A DNA stretch of 64,000 nt from Oscillospiraceae bacterium (GCA_029218825.1 JAQXSC010000075.1:1-64000); one strand, 5' to 3'. Counted from the stretch's first letter, positions 19,398 through 28,596 are shown. Notes: generated from the sequence alone by a model not told the origin. Made by a program: numbers and translations.

Positions 19398-20551
19398 GCC
19401 TCAACCTCCATTTCTGCTTTTGGTATTCTTTGTTCAATTTCAATGGCTTGTGCATTGTTAAGACGTGCCTGTGAAAGTTCAAGTTCGTCCTGTAGGTTAA
19501 TCAAATCCCACTTAACCTCAATATCGGTGTTAATCCCATTGAGCCTTAAATACATATTTGCAATTTTTGAGATTACCGGAGTAACCAGAGAACGGTAATA
19601 CTCAAGCTCACTTGTAAGGATATCCGCCTGTTGAGTACTCATACGCTCGGTACTTGACCAACTCAGCCCAAGTACAAAGGGTGGCAGAGCAAGTTTTGCA
19701 ACAATCTGCTCAAGCAAATGTCTTATAGGTACATCACAATCTAATATCTGGTTATCTGCACCGATTACCTTTATATTCACATCGCCCACCGCTACAAAGT
19801 CGCAAACCTCCGTACTGCGCATAGCCTTGCTCCATTCATCGGCAACCTGCTGTGCCTGTTGAGTAGTAACCGAGGCTGAACCTGTATCAGGTTTGTATGT
19901 AACAGCATATCGGATATTGCCTACCCTGTCCCAGTTGTTGCCGATAGCATTAAATATCTTAATGAGTATTGAACTTACAAAGGGCAATCCCTGTAAAACG
20001 GATTTACCTCGCACGTTGTTAGGCTCAGGATTTAAAAGGGTAGCCATAATCAAATTCTGATAAGGAGCCGGAGTTAAGCCGTTTTCCTTTTTACACACAA
20101 TCAAATTCAGAGGATTACCGTCGTTTGTAATCTCAACATCGTTGAAATTTGCGTTATACAAGGCGGCAATATCAGAGTTATCATTTGTCAGTACTATCTC
20201 TCCCACAGCCTGTCCGTAGGTCAGCATTTCGTCAAGATAGGTTGTAATAAAGGGATAAATTCCATAGTTACCACCGGTAGTCAGAACACTCTCCAAAAAC
20301 CTGTTAAGTGGCTTTTGAGCAGATTTATCCTCTGTAACAACCTTGAAATTACCTATTAGTCTTATGGTCTTTTCAATGGCAGCGTCAATTATCGGCACAG
20401 CCTCTCGCAGACTTCTGTATAACTCAAATTCCGTTTTTGTTAAAGGTGTGTAATTGTTAATCAGCGAGAATGGGTGCTTTCCTGATGTAGTAGGCACAGG
20501 ATACACAAGCCTGTCATTCTCCTTAATTTTATTTCTTTTAAAGAAATTCAA
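19394..20551 (-). CDS. Phage portal protein
   Basis: 385 aa; between large terminase and protease; LREAVPIIDAAIEKTIRLIGNF, LEQIVAKLALPPFVLGLSWSSTERMSTQQADIL. Confidence 0.8.
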   Translation of the reverse strand: MNFFKRNKIKENDRLVYPVPTTSGKHPFSLINNYTPLTKTEFELYRSLREAVPIIDAAIEKTIRLIGNFKVVTEDKSAQKPLNRFLESVLTTGGNYGIYPFITTYLDEMLTYGQAVGEIVLTNDNSDIAALYNANFNDVEITNDGNPLNLIVCKKENGLTPAPYQNLIMATLLNPEPNNVRGKSVLQGLPFVSSILIKIFNAIGNNWDRVGNIRYAVTYKPDTGSASVTTQQAQQVADEWSKAMRSTEVCDFVAVGDVNIKVIGADNQILDCDVPIRHLLEQIVAKLALPPFVLGLSWSSTERMSTQQADILTSELEYYRSLVTPVISKIANMYLRLNGINTDIEVKWDLINLQDELELSQARLNNAQAIEIEQRIPKAEMEVEA

Positions 20552-20565
20552 TACATTTCCTCCTG

Positions 20566-21816
20566 TTATCTTCTGGCGGCAACTACAGAAAAGTTTGAAC
20601 CGCCCTCAAGAATTGTAGCCACAAAATATCGTATGTCGTCCATTGCATGGTCGTTTTCCTTTATAGGTACATCAAGCCCCTTTTCCTCCCAACGATACAG
20701 GGAAAACTCCCTTATACTGTCAAGACAGTTGTTGCAGATTTTTATTCTGCCCTCTTTCAAGGCTGTTGCGGTTTGCCGTATTCCGTTTAAAACGTCATTT
20801 GTGGCAGGAGTTACCGTATATTCTCCGTGACGTCTTATTGTTTCTATAAAAGATGCCGCTGACGGGTCTGCTGTGATAGTTGAAACTTTGCGGTTTCCTA
20901 TCAGTTCGCAAAGAGCCTTGTAATGCTCCTCGTCGGTTTTCTGATACCCTTGCTTTCGTGAATCAAAGTAATACTCGTCAATGCGATACCAGCAATTTTC
21001 TTTAAGCGCCCATAATCCAAATGAAGCAGGATTTACTGTTCCGTAGTCACAGGAAACAGCGTACCTTTCAAAGGGACCCTGTGGAACACTTACATAAGAG
21101 CTTTCTTTCATAAAAGGATAAATTGCTCCGGTCACCGCCACCCATTTTCCAAGAATAAACCTCTGATAAAAAGTACCTGTATATAGGGTCTTATATCGTT
21201 CAAGAGTTTTCTTGGATAGAGAAGGGTTATCCTCCATTGTAAAGTGGAGATACAGTGCGTTTTTTCTCTTTGCGTTTAATATCCAATTTCTGTAAAACCA
21301 ATGAGCCGGATACTCAGGGTTACAGTTAAACCAAAATGTGCTACCCTCAACAGAGCAACGAGCCAAAGCCTGTTCCACAAAGGAACGTGGCATCAATGCA
21401 ACCTCGTCAAACAACACCCCGGCAAGGGTCATTCCCTGCACCAAAGCGGCGCTGCTCTCATCTTTACCGCCAAATATGTAAATACGGTTTTCCCTGCCCT
21501 TATACCTTATTACAAGGAGATTTTCGCTGAGTTTTTCATTAACCTCAAAGCCTAAGGACTTTAGTGTGGACACCATTGGGGTAATTATATTTCTCCTTGC
21601 AGAGCGTATTGTTTTACCGCATATTGCAAAACTCTTTGACTTGAATTTGTAGAACATCCAGAAAACAAATGAAAGTGACATACAAAAGGTCTTGCCGGAA
21701 CGCACAGCCCCGTCACAGATTATTGCATCTCTGTGTGCATACCTGCTGCCTTTACACCACCAGGTCAAAACCTGCATTTGCTTTTTTGAAAATGGTTTAA
21801 TTTCCATTGGCATCAC
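20566..21816 (-). CDS. Terminase large subunit
   Basis: 416 aa; Walker A GAVRSGKTFCMSLSFVFW, Walker B GVLFDEVALMP, nuclease Asp motifs SCDYGTVNP, ITADPSAASF, DHAMDDIRYF. Confidence 0.93.
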   Translation of the reverse strand: MMPMEIKPFSKKQMQVLTWWCKGSRYAHRDAIICDGAVRSGKTFCMSLSFVFWMFYKFKSKSFAICGKTIRSARRNIITPMVSTLKSLGFEVNEKLSENLLVIRYKGRENRIYIFGGKDESSAALVQGMTLAGVLFDEVALMPRSFVEQALARCSVEGSTFWFNCNPEYPAHWFYRNWILNAKRKNALYLHFTMEDNPSLSKKTLERYKTLYTGTFYQRFILGKWVAVTGAIYPFMKESSYVSVPQGPFERYAVSCDYGTVNPASFGLWALKENCWYRIDEYYFDSRKQGYQKTDEEHYKALCELIGNRKVSTITADPSAASFIETIRRHGEYTVTPATNDVLNGIRQTATALKEGRIKICNNCLDSIREFSLYRWEEKGLDVPIKENDHAMDDIRYFVATILEGGSNFSVVAARR

Positions 21817-22264
21817 TGTTAAGAGTTTCTGCGCCCATCATAAGCGCATCATAAAAAGGAGTTGTATTTTCAAGGCTTTCGCAATCGTCGTTTAATTTTT
21901 CCAAGGCTTTAAACCTGTCAAAAAACTTGATTTCAATTTGCCCTTTTTCAGAACGCTTTATTTCGGAAACCATAAACAAGTCCATATTTTTCAAAGTTTC
22001 GCTGTCGTAGTCCTTCATACTGATAAGGCTTACTGCGTCAGCGATATTTCCCATAGCAAGGCGTTTAAGCCCCGACCTTGCAAGTTGTTTCAGGCTCTTG
22101 TTCTGTAACTGTGACAGCCTTTCAATCTCCTCCAAAATATCGTCACGGCAAATAAGTTCACTGCCGCCCTTTGACATTCCTGCAAAACTCTCCGCCTCTG
22201 CAATACTTCCTCTTTCAAGGAAACCTCTGCAAAAGGCTTTTTCTTTTTTTGTTAGTTTTTTCAT
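21797..22264 (-). CDS. Terminase small subunit
   Basis: 155 aa; LTKKEKAFCRGFLERGSIAEAESFAG N-terminal HTH typical of Terminase_2; directly upstream of TerL. Confidence 0.85.
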   Translation of the reverse strand: MKKLTKKEKAFCRGFLERGSIAEAESFAGMSKGGSELICRDDILEEIERLSQLQNKSLKQLARSGLKRLAMGNIADAVSLISMKDYDSETLKNMDLFMVSEIKRSEKGQIEIKFFDRFKALEKLNDDCESLENTTPFYDALMMGAETLNSDANGN

Positions 22265-22381
22265 TTAATCATCCTTTCATAACTTGGCTCTACAAACACC
22301 AAGAAAAAGTTGATAATTGCATTATTAAAGGCAAGTTTTAATAAAATAAATAAATTTTGGCAAAATATTTATGGTGATAAG

Positions 22382-23770
22382 ATGAAAAATACAAGTTTTG
22401 ACAGTCAAAGAGAAAAACTAAACTCCACTCTCCACTTTGACAAAAGTTTTGATATAGTGGAAAGGCAAATTCAAATTGCAAATAAAAAAGCCGCCCTGTA
22501 TTTTGTGGACGGTTTTGTAAAAGACGATATTATGGAAAAAATCCTTGAATTTTTCTACAAGAGCGTTAAGGAGGGGGACGTTGAAAGGGTAGAAGAATTT
22601 AAGGCTAATTTTGTACCATACGTTGAGGTCGATACAACTGATGATTTTGATAAAGTAACAACTATGGTGCTGTCCGGAGTTTCCGCCCTTATCGTTGACG
22701 GATTTGAAAAAGTTATACTTATTGACTCACGAACCTACCCTCAACGTGATACCTCCGAGCCTGAAAATGACAAGGTTATTTTCGGTAGCCGTGACGGTTT
22801 TGTGGAAACTATGGTATTAAACACCGCCCTTATACGCAGACGTATCCGAAGCGGTGATTTGCGTGTTGAGGCTTTACAGGCAGGAACAAAGTCGAAAACC
22901 GATATTGCACTTTGCTATATGGACAGCAAGGTGGATAAAATTCTTTTAGAGAAATTAAAAAACAGAATAAACACCATAAATCAAGAATCCCTAACTATGA
23001 GCAGTCAGAGTTTAATCGAGGCTATCTATCCCCACCGTTGGTTTAACCCTATGCCAAAGGTGAAAAGCACAGAACGGCCTGACACAACCTCTAATTCAAT
23101 TTTAAAGGGCAACATCGCCATAATAGTTGACAACTCCCCTACCGCATTAATTCTGCCAACCTCAATATTCGACATACTGGAAGAGGCTGACGATTACTAT
23201 TTCTCACCGGTTACAGGAACATATCTGCGAGTTGCACGATATCTTATAATATTTATTTCATTATTCCTTACACCGGTATGGCTGTTATTGCTGCAAAACC
23301 CCTCAATAGTACCAAAAGCATTACAGTTTACGCTGATTGACAAACCGCAGAATATCCCCATAGTTTTACAACTGATTATAATTGAAATCGGTATTGACGG
23401 ACTGCGTCTTGCTTCCCTCAACACGCCTAACTCACTTACCACACCCCTTAGCATAATCGGTGCTATCGCATTGTCGGACTTTTCCGTACAGGCAGGCTGG
23501 TGCAGTTACGAGGCTATTTTGTATATGGCTTTCGTTACCGTTGCAAATTACACGCAGCCTAACTACGAACTTGGTTACACTATAAAATTTTCAAGGATTT
23601 TTCTGCTCCTTATGACCTACTTCTTCAACGTAACAGGTTTTATTTTAGGTGTAATAATCGTTATATTAACAGCAATATGCAACCGAACATTATCGGGAAA
23701 AAGTTACCTCTATCCGCTGATTCCCTTTAACCCCAAAAAGTTAGCAAACAAAATAATCCGTATGCGCTAA
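22382..23770 (+). CDS. Spore germination protein, GerA/SpoVAF family
   Basis: RDGFVETMVLNTALIRRRIR, SPVTGTYLRVARY, multiple TM; MKNTSF start at 22382 preferred over 22310. Confidence 0.9.
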   Translation: MKNTSFDSQREKLNSTLHFDKSFDIVERQIQIANKKAALYFVDGFVKDDIMEKILEFFYKSVKEGDVERVEEFKANFVPYVEVDTTDDFDKVTTMVLSGVSALIVDGFEKVILIDSRTYPQRDTSEPENDKVIFGSRDGFVETMVLNTALIRRRIRSGDLRVEALQAGTKSKTDIALCYMDSKVDKILLEKLKNRINTINQESLTMSSQSLIEAIYPHRWFNPMPKVKSTERPDTTSNSILKGNIAIIVDNSPTALILPTSIFDILEEADDYYFSPVTGTYLRVARYLIIFISLFLTPVWLLLLQNPSIVPKALQFTLIDKPQNIPIVLQLIIIEIGIDGLRLASLNTPNSLTTPLSIIGAIALSDFSVQAGWCSYEAILYMAFVTVANYTQPNYELGYTIKFSRIFLLLMTYFFNVTGFILGVIIVILTAICNRTLSGKSYLYPLIPFNPKKLANKIIRMR

Positions 23771-24295
23771 TTAACTGCTTCCCAAAATCAGCCTGACCGT
23801 TAATACAGCCATTACGAATGCGGTAAAATCCGCACAAAGAGCCGCCGCCAAAGTGTGGCGGACTTTTTTTACCTTTACACTTCCGTAGTAAACCGCTATT
23901 GCATAAAAGGTAGTTTCCGTAGAGCCTGCAAGTACCGACGCAACCTGACCTGCAAAACTGTCAGGACCGCAATCTTTGTATATATTTGTCAGCAAAGCAG
24001 TTGAACCGCCGCCGGATACAGGTCTTAATAATACCATTGGAACAATCTCTTTTGGAAAGCCTAAAGCGTCTGCAACAGGAGAAATAAAGTCGCAGAGCAT
24101 CGTGATAGCCCCACTTGCCTTTAGCATATCCACCGCTACTATAAGCCCTACAATCGTAGGGGCAATATTTAAAAGTATTTCAAAGCCTTTTTTAGCCCCC
24201 ACAATAAATGCGTCAAACAAAGGTACCTTTTTAAATAACCCCACAACCACTACTACTGCAATAAAAACAGGTACAAAGTAATCCGTTTTAATCAC
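23771..24295 (-). CDS. spmB: Spore maturation protein B
   Basis: 174 aa; VPLFDAFIVGAKKGFEI, LLRPVSGGGSTALL. Confidence 0.9.
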   Translation of the reverse strand: MIKTDYFVPVFIAVVVVVGLFKKVPLFDAFIVGAKKGFEILLNIAPTIVGLIVAVDMLKASGAITMLCDFISPVADALGFPKEIVPMVLLRPVSGGGSTALLTNIYKDCGPDSFAGQVASVLAGSTETTFYAIAVYYGSVKVKKVRHTLAAALCADFTAFVMAVLTVRLILGSS

Positions 24296-24872
24296 TCCTA
24301 TGTTTCACAATACAAAAGCATTTTGCAACAATAAGTCCTACAGCAAGGGCAACAGCAGAACTAATCCACACGCAAGGCAATATTTCAAATGGGGCTGTAC
24401 TTGAGTACATCTGCCGTAACCCACCAATCATTGTAGGGAAAATTTGAATTGATGCTGTGTTCATAACAACAAACGTAACCATATCGTCTGTTGCCCTGTC
24501 ACTTTCTCCACCTATTTTATGCAACTCCCTCATAGCAGACAGCCCAAAGGGTGTTGCGGCATTTCCAAGCCCAAGCAAATTGGCACTGACGTTCATACTT
24601 ATGTACTCCAGGGCTTTGCTGTCCTTCTTTACATTTTTAAACAGTTTTCGCAATATGGGAGCAAGGGTTTTACCTATTACTTTTGTTAAACCGCCCCTTG
24701 ATGCAATTTCCATAATTCCCGACCAAAGCATCAGCATTCCTGCTATTGTCAGCAGTAATTCTATGCTGTCCTCTGCTCCTGATATTACGCCCTGTGTAAG
24801 TTGTGAGCCGTTTTGTGTTATCAATCCGCAGACCACAGCCACAATTATCAAAACTCCGAATATTATGTTCAA
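24288..24872 (-). CDS. spmA: Spore maturation protein A
   Basis: 194 aa; adjacent and overlapping spmB; NVSANLLGLGNAATPFGLSAMREL. Confidence 0.92.
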   Translation of the reverse strand: MNIIFGVLIIVAVVCGLITQNGSQLTQGVISGAEDSIELLLTIAGMLMLWSGIMEIASRGGLTKVIGKTLAPILRKLFKNVKKDSKALEYISMNVSANLLGLGNAATPFGLSAMRELHKIGGESDRATDDMVTFVVMNTASIQIFPTMIGGLRQMYSSTAPFEILPCVWISSAVALAVGLIVAKCFCIVKHRSD

Positions 24873-24923
24873 ATTATCAAATCCTGTCGAAAAAATATTA
24901 ATTATAAAAAATATTGTAAAGTG

Positions 24924-24952
24924 TTGACTTTTTTGTCAATAATTGGTAGAAT
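24924..24952 (+). promoter_or_regulatory. SigA-type promoter of the AbrB-like gene
   Basis: TTGACT-17 bp-TAGAAT; the -35 lies in an inverted repeat TTGACttttttGTCAA. Confidence 0.7.
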
Positions 24953-24978
24953 TGGATTGAATTAAGGAGGAAAAGGTT

Positions 24979-25215
24979 ATGATTTACACAAGTTACAAAA
25001 AAATTGACGAAGTTGGCAGAATCGTAATATCTAAAGACATCAGAAAAAAACTTGACTTAGGCATTAACGAATTACTAAAAATTGACGTTGAGGATAACAA
25101 AATTGTTATTTCAAAGGCAGAGCCGAATTGTATTTTCTGCGGAAACGGAAAAGACCTTAAAAACTATATGGGCAAGTCCGTTTGTGCTGACTGTATAAAA
25201 ATGCTAATCAAATAA
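24979..25215 (+). CDS. AbrB/SpoVT-family transcriptional regulator with C-terminal Cys4 motif
   Basis: 78 aa; KIDEVGRIVISKDIRKKLDL swapped-hairpin; CIFCGNG...CADC. Confidence 0.9.
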   Translation: MIYTSYKKIDEVGRIVISKDIRKKLDLGINELLKIDVEDNKIVISKAEPNCIFCGNGKDLKNYMGKSVCADCIKMLIK

Positions 25216-25277
25216 CTCTTGACAAATCAGGTTAAATATCGCATTATATAATTAGTTTAGATTTAGGAGGGGTTATT

Positions 25278-25766
25278 ATGCCACGTATTGACAAAGAGAA
25301 CTATTATCTTGATATTGCAGAAACTGTCCTTGAGAGAGGTACTTGCATACGCAGAAATTACGGCGCAATTATTGTTAAAAACGACCAGATTGTATCTACA
25401 GGTTACGTAGGTGCTCCACGCGGACGTAAAAATTGCAGTGACTTAGGCACTTGCATACGTGCACAACAAAATATCCCCAGAGGCACTCGCTATGAACTTT
25501 GCAGAAGTGTTCACGCAGAGGCTAACGCTATTATTCACGCTCCAAGGGAACAGATGATTGACGCAACTATGTATCTTGTAGGAAAGGAATTTGATACAGG
25601 TGAATACATTGAAAATGCAAATTCCTGCGCTATGTGTAAACGTATGATTATCAATGCCGGAATCAAGAGAGTTGTTATAAGAAACAGCAAGACAAAATTT
25701 TCAGCAATTTACGTAGAGGATTGGATTGTAAACGATGATTCCCTTGATGGAAAAGAAGGTTATTAA
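25278..25766 (+). CDS. dCMP deaminase (ComEB-like)
   Basis: 162 aa; SVHAEANAIIHA and CAMCKRMIINAGI zinc motifs. Confidence 0.9.
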   Translation: MPRIDKENYYLDIAETVLERGTCIRRNYGAIIVKNDQIVSTGYVGAPRGRKNCSDLGTCIRAQQNIPRGTRYELCRSVHAEANAIIHAPREQMIDATMYLVGKEFDTGEYIENANSCAMCKRMIINAGIKRVVIRNSKTKFSAIYVEDWIVNDDSLDGKEGY

Positions 25767-25775
25767 TTACAGGAA

Positions 25776-26387
25776 ATGATACGAACCTACTATACAAACG
25801 TAAATAATATTTCTTTTTCAGAATTAAATCTCAGCAAGGTTACTCCTCAACGCAGAGAGAAAATTGACCGTATTATGATTGAAAGCGCTAAAAAGCAGAG
25901 CCTTGCCGCCGGTCTTTTAATCAATCACTTTTTTTCCGACAAAGAAATAAAAATCGAAAAGCAAGGTAAACCCTACATTGAAAACGGCCCATATTTCAAT
26001 CTTGCCCACAGCCACGATTATGCAATTATTTCCATTTCCTATGACACTCCTATCGGCTGTGATATTGAAAAAACAGACGAAGTTAAGTACGAAAAGTTAG
26101 GTAAACTTGTGTTTCACAAAAATGAGTTAAACGCCTTAAAATCCGCAGATAATCAAAATCGGTTATTTTATGAGTTCTGGACTAAAAAGGAAGCCTTTAT
26201 AAAATGTATCGGCACAGGATTTCATACCAATACAAAGAAACTTGACTTTTCACAGAACAAGCATTTTTTCATATATAACGAAAAAAAGTTCCGTTTTAAA
26301 GAGTATATGCTGGGTGACTACAAAATTATGCTCTGCACTATGGGTGCAGACTTTGCAAACAACATAACCGAGATTAAATTTGAATAA
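25776..26387 (+). CDS. 4'-phosphopantetheinyl transferase (Sfp-like)
   Basis: FNLAHSHDYAIISIS, IGCDIEK, EFWTKKEAFIKCIGTG. Confidence 0.9.
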   Translation: MIRTYYTNVNNISFSELNLSKVTPQRREKIDRIMIESAKKQSLAAGLLINHFFSDKEIKIEKQGKPYIENGPYFNLAHSHDYAIISISYDTPIGCDIEKTDEVKYEKLGKLVFHKNELNALKSADNQNRLFYEFWTKKEAFIKCIGTGFHTNTKKLDFSQNKHFFIYNEKKFRFKEYMLGDYKIMLCTMGADFANNITEIKFE

Positions 26388-26393
26388 CAGATT

Positions 26394-26424
26394 AAAAGCA
26401 GACTGACAAAATCAGCCTGCTTTT
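26394..26424. terminator. Bidirectional terminator
   Basis: AAAAGCAGaCTGA CAAAA TCAGcCTGCTTTT between convergent genes. Confidence 0.75.
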
Positions 26425-26435
26425 CTTTTGATATA

Positions 26436-26627
26436 TTACTTTAAGTTCTTTTCGTAAGATTCAATCATCTTTTTAACCATCTGGCCGCCAACTGAACCTG
26501 CCTGACGAGATGTTAAATCTCCGTTGTAACCCTGCTTTAGATTTACGCCTACCTCACTTGCAGCCTCCATCTTGAAACGCTCAAGTGCTTCTTTAGCCTC
26601 GGGTACTACGATACCGTTTTTAGACAT
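26436..26627 (-). CDS. Small acid-soluble spore protein, alpha/beta type
   Basis: 63 aa; VPEAKEALERFKMEAASEVGV, LTSRQAGSVGGQMVKKMI. Confidence 0.95.
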   Translation of the reverse strand: MSKNGIVVPEAKEALERFKMEAASEVGVNLKQGYNGDLTSRQAGSVGGQMVKKMIESYEKNLK

Positions 26628-26897
26628 AGTATTTTCTCCTTTTCTTAATTTTTTATTTTACCAAATTTATTGTCAAGCAACTTTTCGTTGCAATAGTATT
26701 ATTAACTATGTCTGTAAAAATATATGTGGTAATTGTAGTGTGATTATTTTGGCATTTTTTGATATATGTATAATCTGCGTTAATTTACTTATTCATATTT
26801 GTTGTGATTTATGTATATATAAATCCGCAATTAGTTTAAGGAAATATTATAAAATCACTTGAATTTTATTATTTATATTGCTATAATAAAGAAAAAC

Positions 26898-26999
26898 GTT
26901 ACAAAATACTCTGTAATATTTAGAATAATGTTACAATTATTATTTATTAATTTAGAATTTTGTTACAGTACGGTTGTATATTTTATTAAAACCGTTACA
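26898..26999. repeat. Four GTTACA motifs at exact 32-bp period
   Basis: GTTACA at 26898, 26930, 26962, 26994; upstream of ATPase gene. Confidence 0.85.
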
Positions 27000-27019
27000 T
27001 TATAATTACAGGTGATTTT

Positions 27020-28372
27020 ATGTTATACAGAAAAGCATATGATTTTTTATTAGAATGGAAAAACAAGTCCGACAAAAAGGCTTTGCTTATTACAGGCGCA
27101 AGACAGATTGGAAAAACTTACATTATCAGAAAGTTTGCAAAGGAAAATTATAAAAACTTTGTTGAGATAAACTTCATTACTAATCCGGAGGCAAGTAAAA
27201 TCTTTGAGGGCGACTTAAACGCCGACACCCTTATTATCAACCTTACTGCCTACACAAGAAAATCCTTACAAAAGGGTGAAACCTTAATTTTCTTTGACGA
27301 AATTCAGGAATGCCCCTCTGCAAGGACTGCGATTAAATTTCTTGTTGATGACGGCAGATTCGACTATATTGAGTCAGGTTCTCTGCTGGGCGTAAATTAT
27401 AAAGAGGTAAAATCCTATCCTGTTGGATATGAAGAAATCTATCAAATGTATCCTCTTGATTTTGAAGAATTCGCAATAGCAAATGGGGTGCAGAGCGAAA
27501 CCATAGAATACTTAAGAAAATGTTACGAAGAAAAAACAGAAGTCAGCGAAGTCGTTCATCAGTCAATGCTTAAACTTTTCCGTTATTATATCATAGTAGG
27601 CGGTATGCCTGCTGTTGTTCAGAAGTTTACGGACACTCAGGATATTGGAGAAATACTCAAAATCCAGAATGATATTCTTGCTTTGTACCGTCAGGATATT
27701 TCAAAATATGCGGCAAATAACAAAGAAAAAATAAAGAATATTTTTGATATGATTCCTGCTCAACTCAACGAGAAAAACAGAAGATTTAAACTTGCTGACA
27801 TAAAAAGTTCTGCAAGGATTTTGAGATATGAAACCAGTTTTAACTGGCTTGCCGATGCCGGTGTTGCACTCCCCTGCTATAATATTACCGAGCCTAAGTT
27901 GCCCCTTGAACTCAATTTACAAAATAACCTTTTCAAATTATTTCTCTGCGATACCGGTTTGCTTTGTGCTGCATCAATGGGAAATATTCAGTTTGATATT
28001 TTATCAGGTGACCTTTCGGTAAATATGGGAAGTATTCTTGAAAATGTTTTTGCCCAAGAACTTATATCAAAAGGCTTTAAACTCAGATACTACAACAAGA
28101 AAAACATTGGAGAAATTGATTTTATAGTACAGCAGGGCAAGAACGCTGTTCCCATTGAAATAAAATCCGGAAACGATTTTTATAAACACAAAGCCCTCGA
28201 CAACGTCCTTTCAAAGGCTGAGTGGAAAATCCACAAAGGCATTGTTTTTTGCAAGAGTAATATATCTTGCGAAAACAACATCACGTACCTTCCCTTTTAT
28301 ATGTCAATGTTTTTCAGACAAGAAACACTTCCCAAACATTTGAAAATTGATTTGGAAATTATTAATATTTAG
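27020..28372 (+). CDS. AAA family ATPase with DUF4143 C-terminal domain
   Basis: 450 aa; LLITGARQIGKTYIIRKFA, IFFDEIQECPSA, C-terminal nuclease-like GEIDFIVQQGKNAVPIEIKSG. Confidence 0.92.
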   Translation: MLYRKAYDFLLEWKNKSDKKALLITGARQIGKTYIIRKFAKENYKNFVEINFITNPEASKIFEGDLNADTLIINLTAYTRKSLQKGETLIFFDEIQECPSARTAIKFLVDDGRFDYIESGSLLGVNYKEVKSYPVGYEEIYQMYPLDFEEFAIANGVQSETIEYLRKCYEEKTEVSEVVHQSMLKLFRYYIIVGGMPAVVQKFTDTQDIGEILKIQNDILALYRQDISKYAANNKEKIKNIFDMIPAQLNEKNRRFKLADIKSSARILRYETSFNWLADAGVALPCYNITEPKLPLELNLQNNLFKLFLCDTGLLCAASMGNIQFDILSGDLSVNMGSILENVFAQELISKGFKLRYYNKKNIGEIDFIVQQGKNAVPIEIKSGNDFYKHKALDNVLSKAEWKIHKGIVFCKSNISCENNITYLPFYMSMFFRQETLPKHLKIDLEIINI

Positions 28373-28551
28373 TTTCTGATATTTCCAAGTTCTGTGATGA
28401 AATCCTGCATTTGCTCCTTGCTGTTTAAAGTTTTTGCTTTTTCTATTATTTGTTTTTGCTTTGGTTTGGACAAATTTGAAAAGTATTTCATTGCGCAAAA
28501 ATTTTTTGAAAGCGCCATTTGAAAACCTAAAGGCAGTTCTTCTTTTTTCAT
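28369..28551 (-). CDS. Conserved small protein
   Basis: MKKEELPLGFQMALSKNFCAMKYFSNLSKPKQKQIIEKAKTLNSKEQMQDFITELGNIRN; AGGTGA SD. Confidence 0.7.
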   Translation of the reverse strand: MKKEELPLGFQMALSKNFCAMKYFSNLSKPKQKQIIEKAKTLNSKEQMQDFITELGNIRN

Positions 28552-28561
28552 ATACAAAAAT

Positions 28562-28589
28562 CACCTCGTCCCTATTTTGGGACGAGGTG
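28562..28589 (-). terminator. Terminator of the fab/acc operon
   Basis: Perfect 11-bp stem CACCTCGTCCC/GGGACGAGGTG, then ATTTTT on the minus strand. Confidence 0.8.
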
Positions 28590-28596
28590 CAATTAT

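Larger units (their letters stand above)
11223..22264 (-). mobile_element. Compact phage-derived particle locus (domesticated prophage / GTA-like)
   Basis: 18 contiguous same-strand genes in canonical head-to-tail order, no recombination, regulation or lysis genes seen. Confidence 0.8.

Noticed and set aside
11223-22264. R-type tailocin interpretation
   Set aside because: Capsid, portal and terminase are present and apparently intact while sheath is absent, opposite to a tailocin
26898-26999. CRISPR array interpretation of the 32-bp periodic repeats
   Set aside because: Repeated core is only 6 bp with partially related intervening sequence; no cas genes; better read as a protein-binding array
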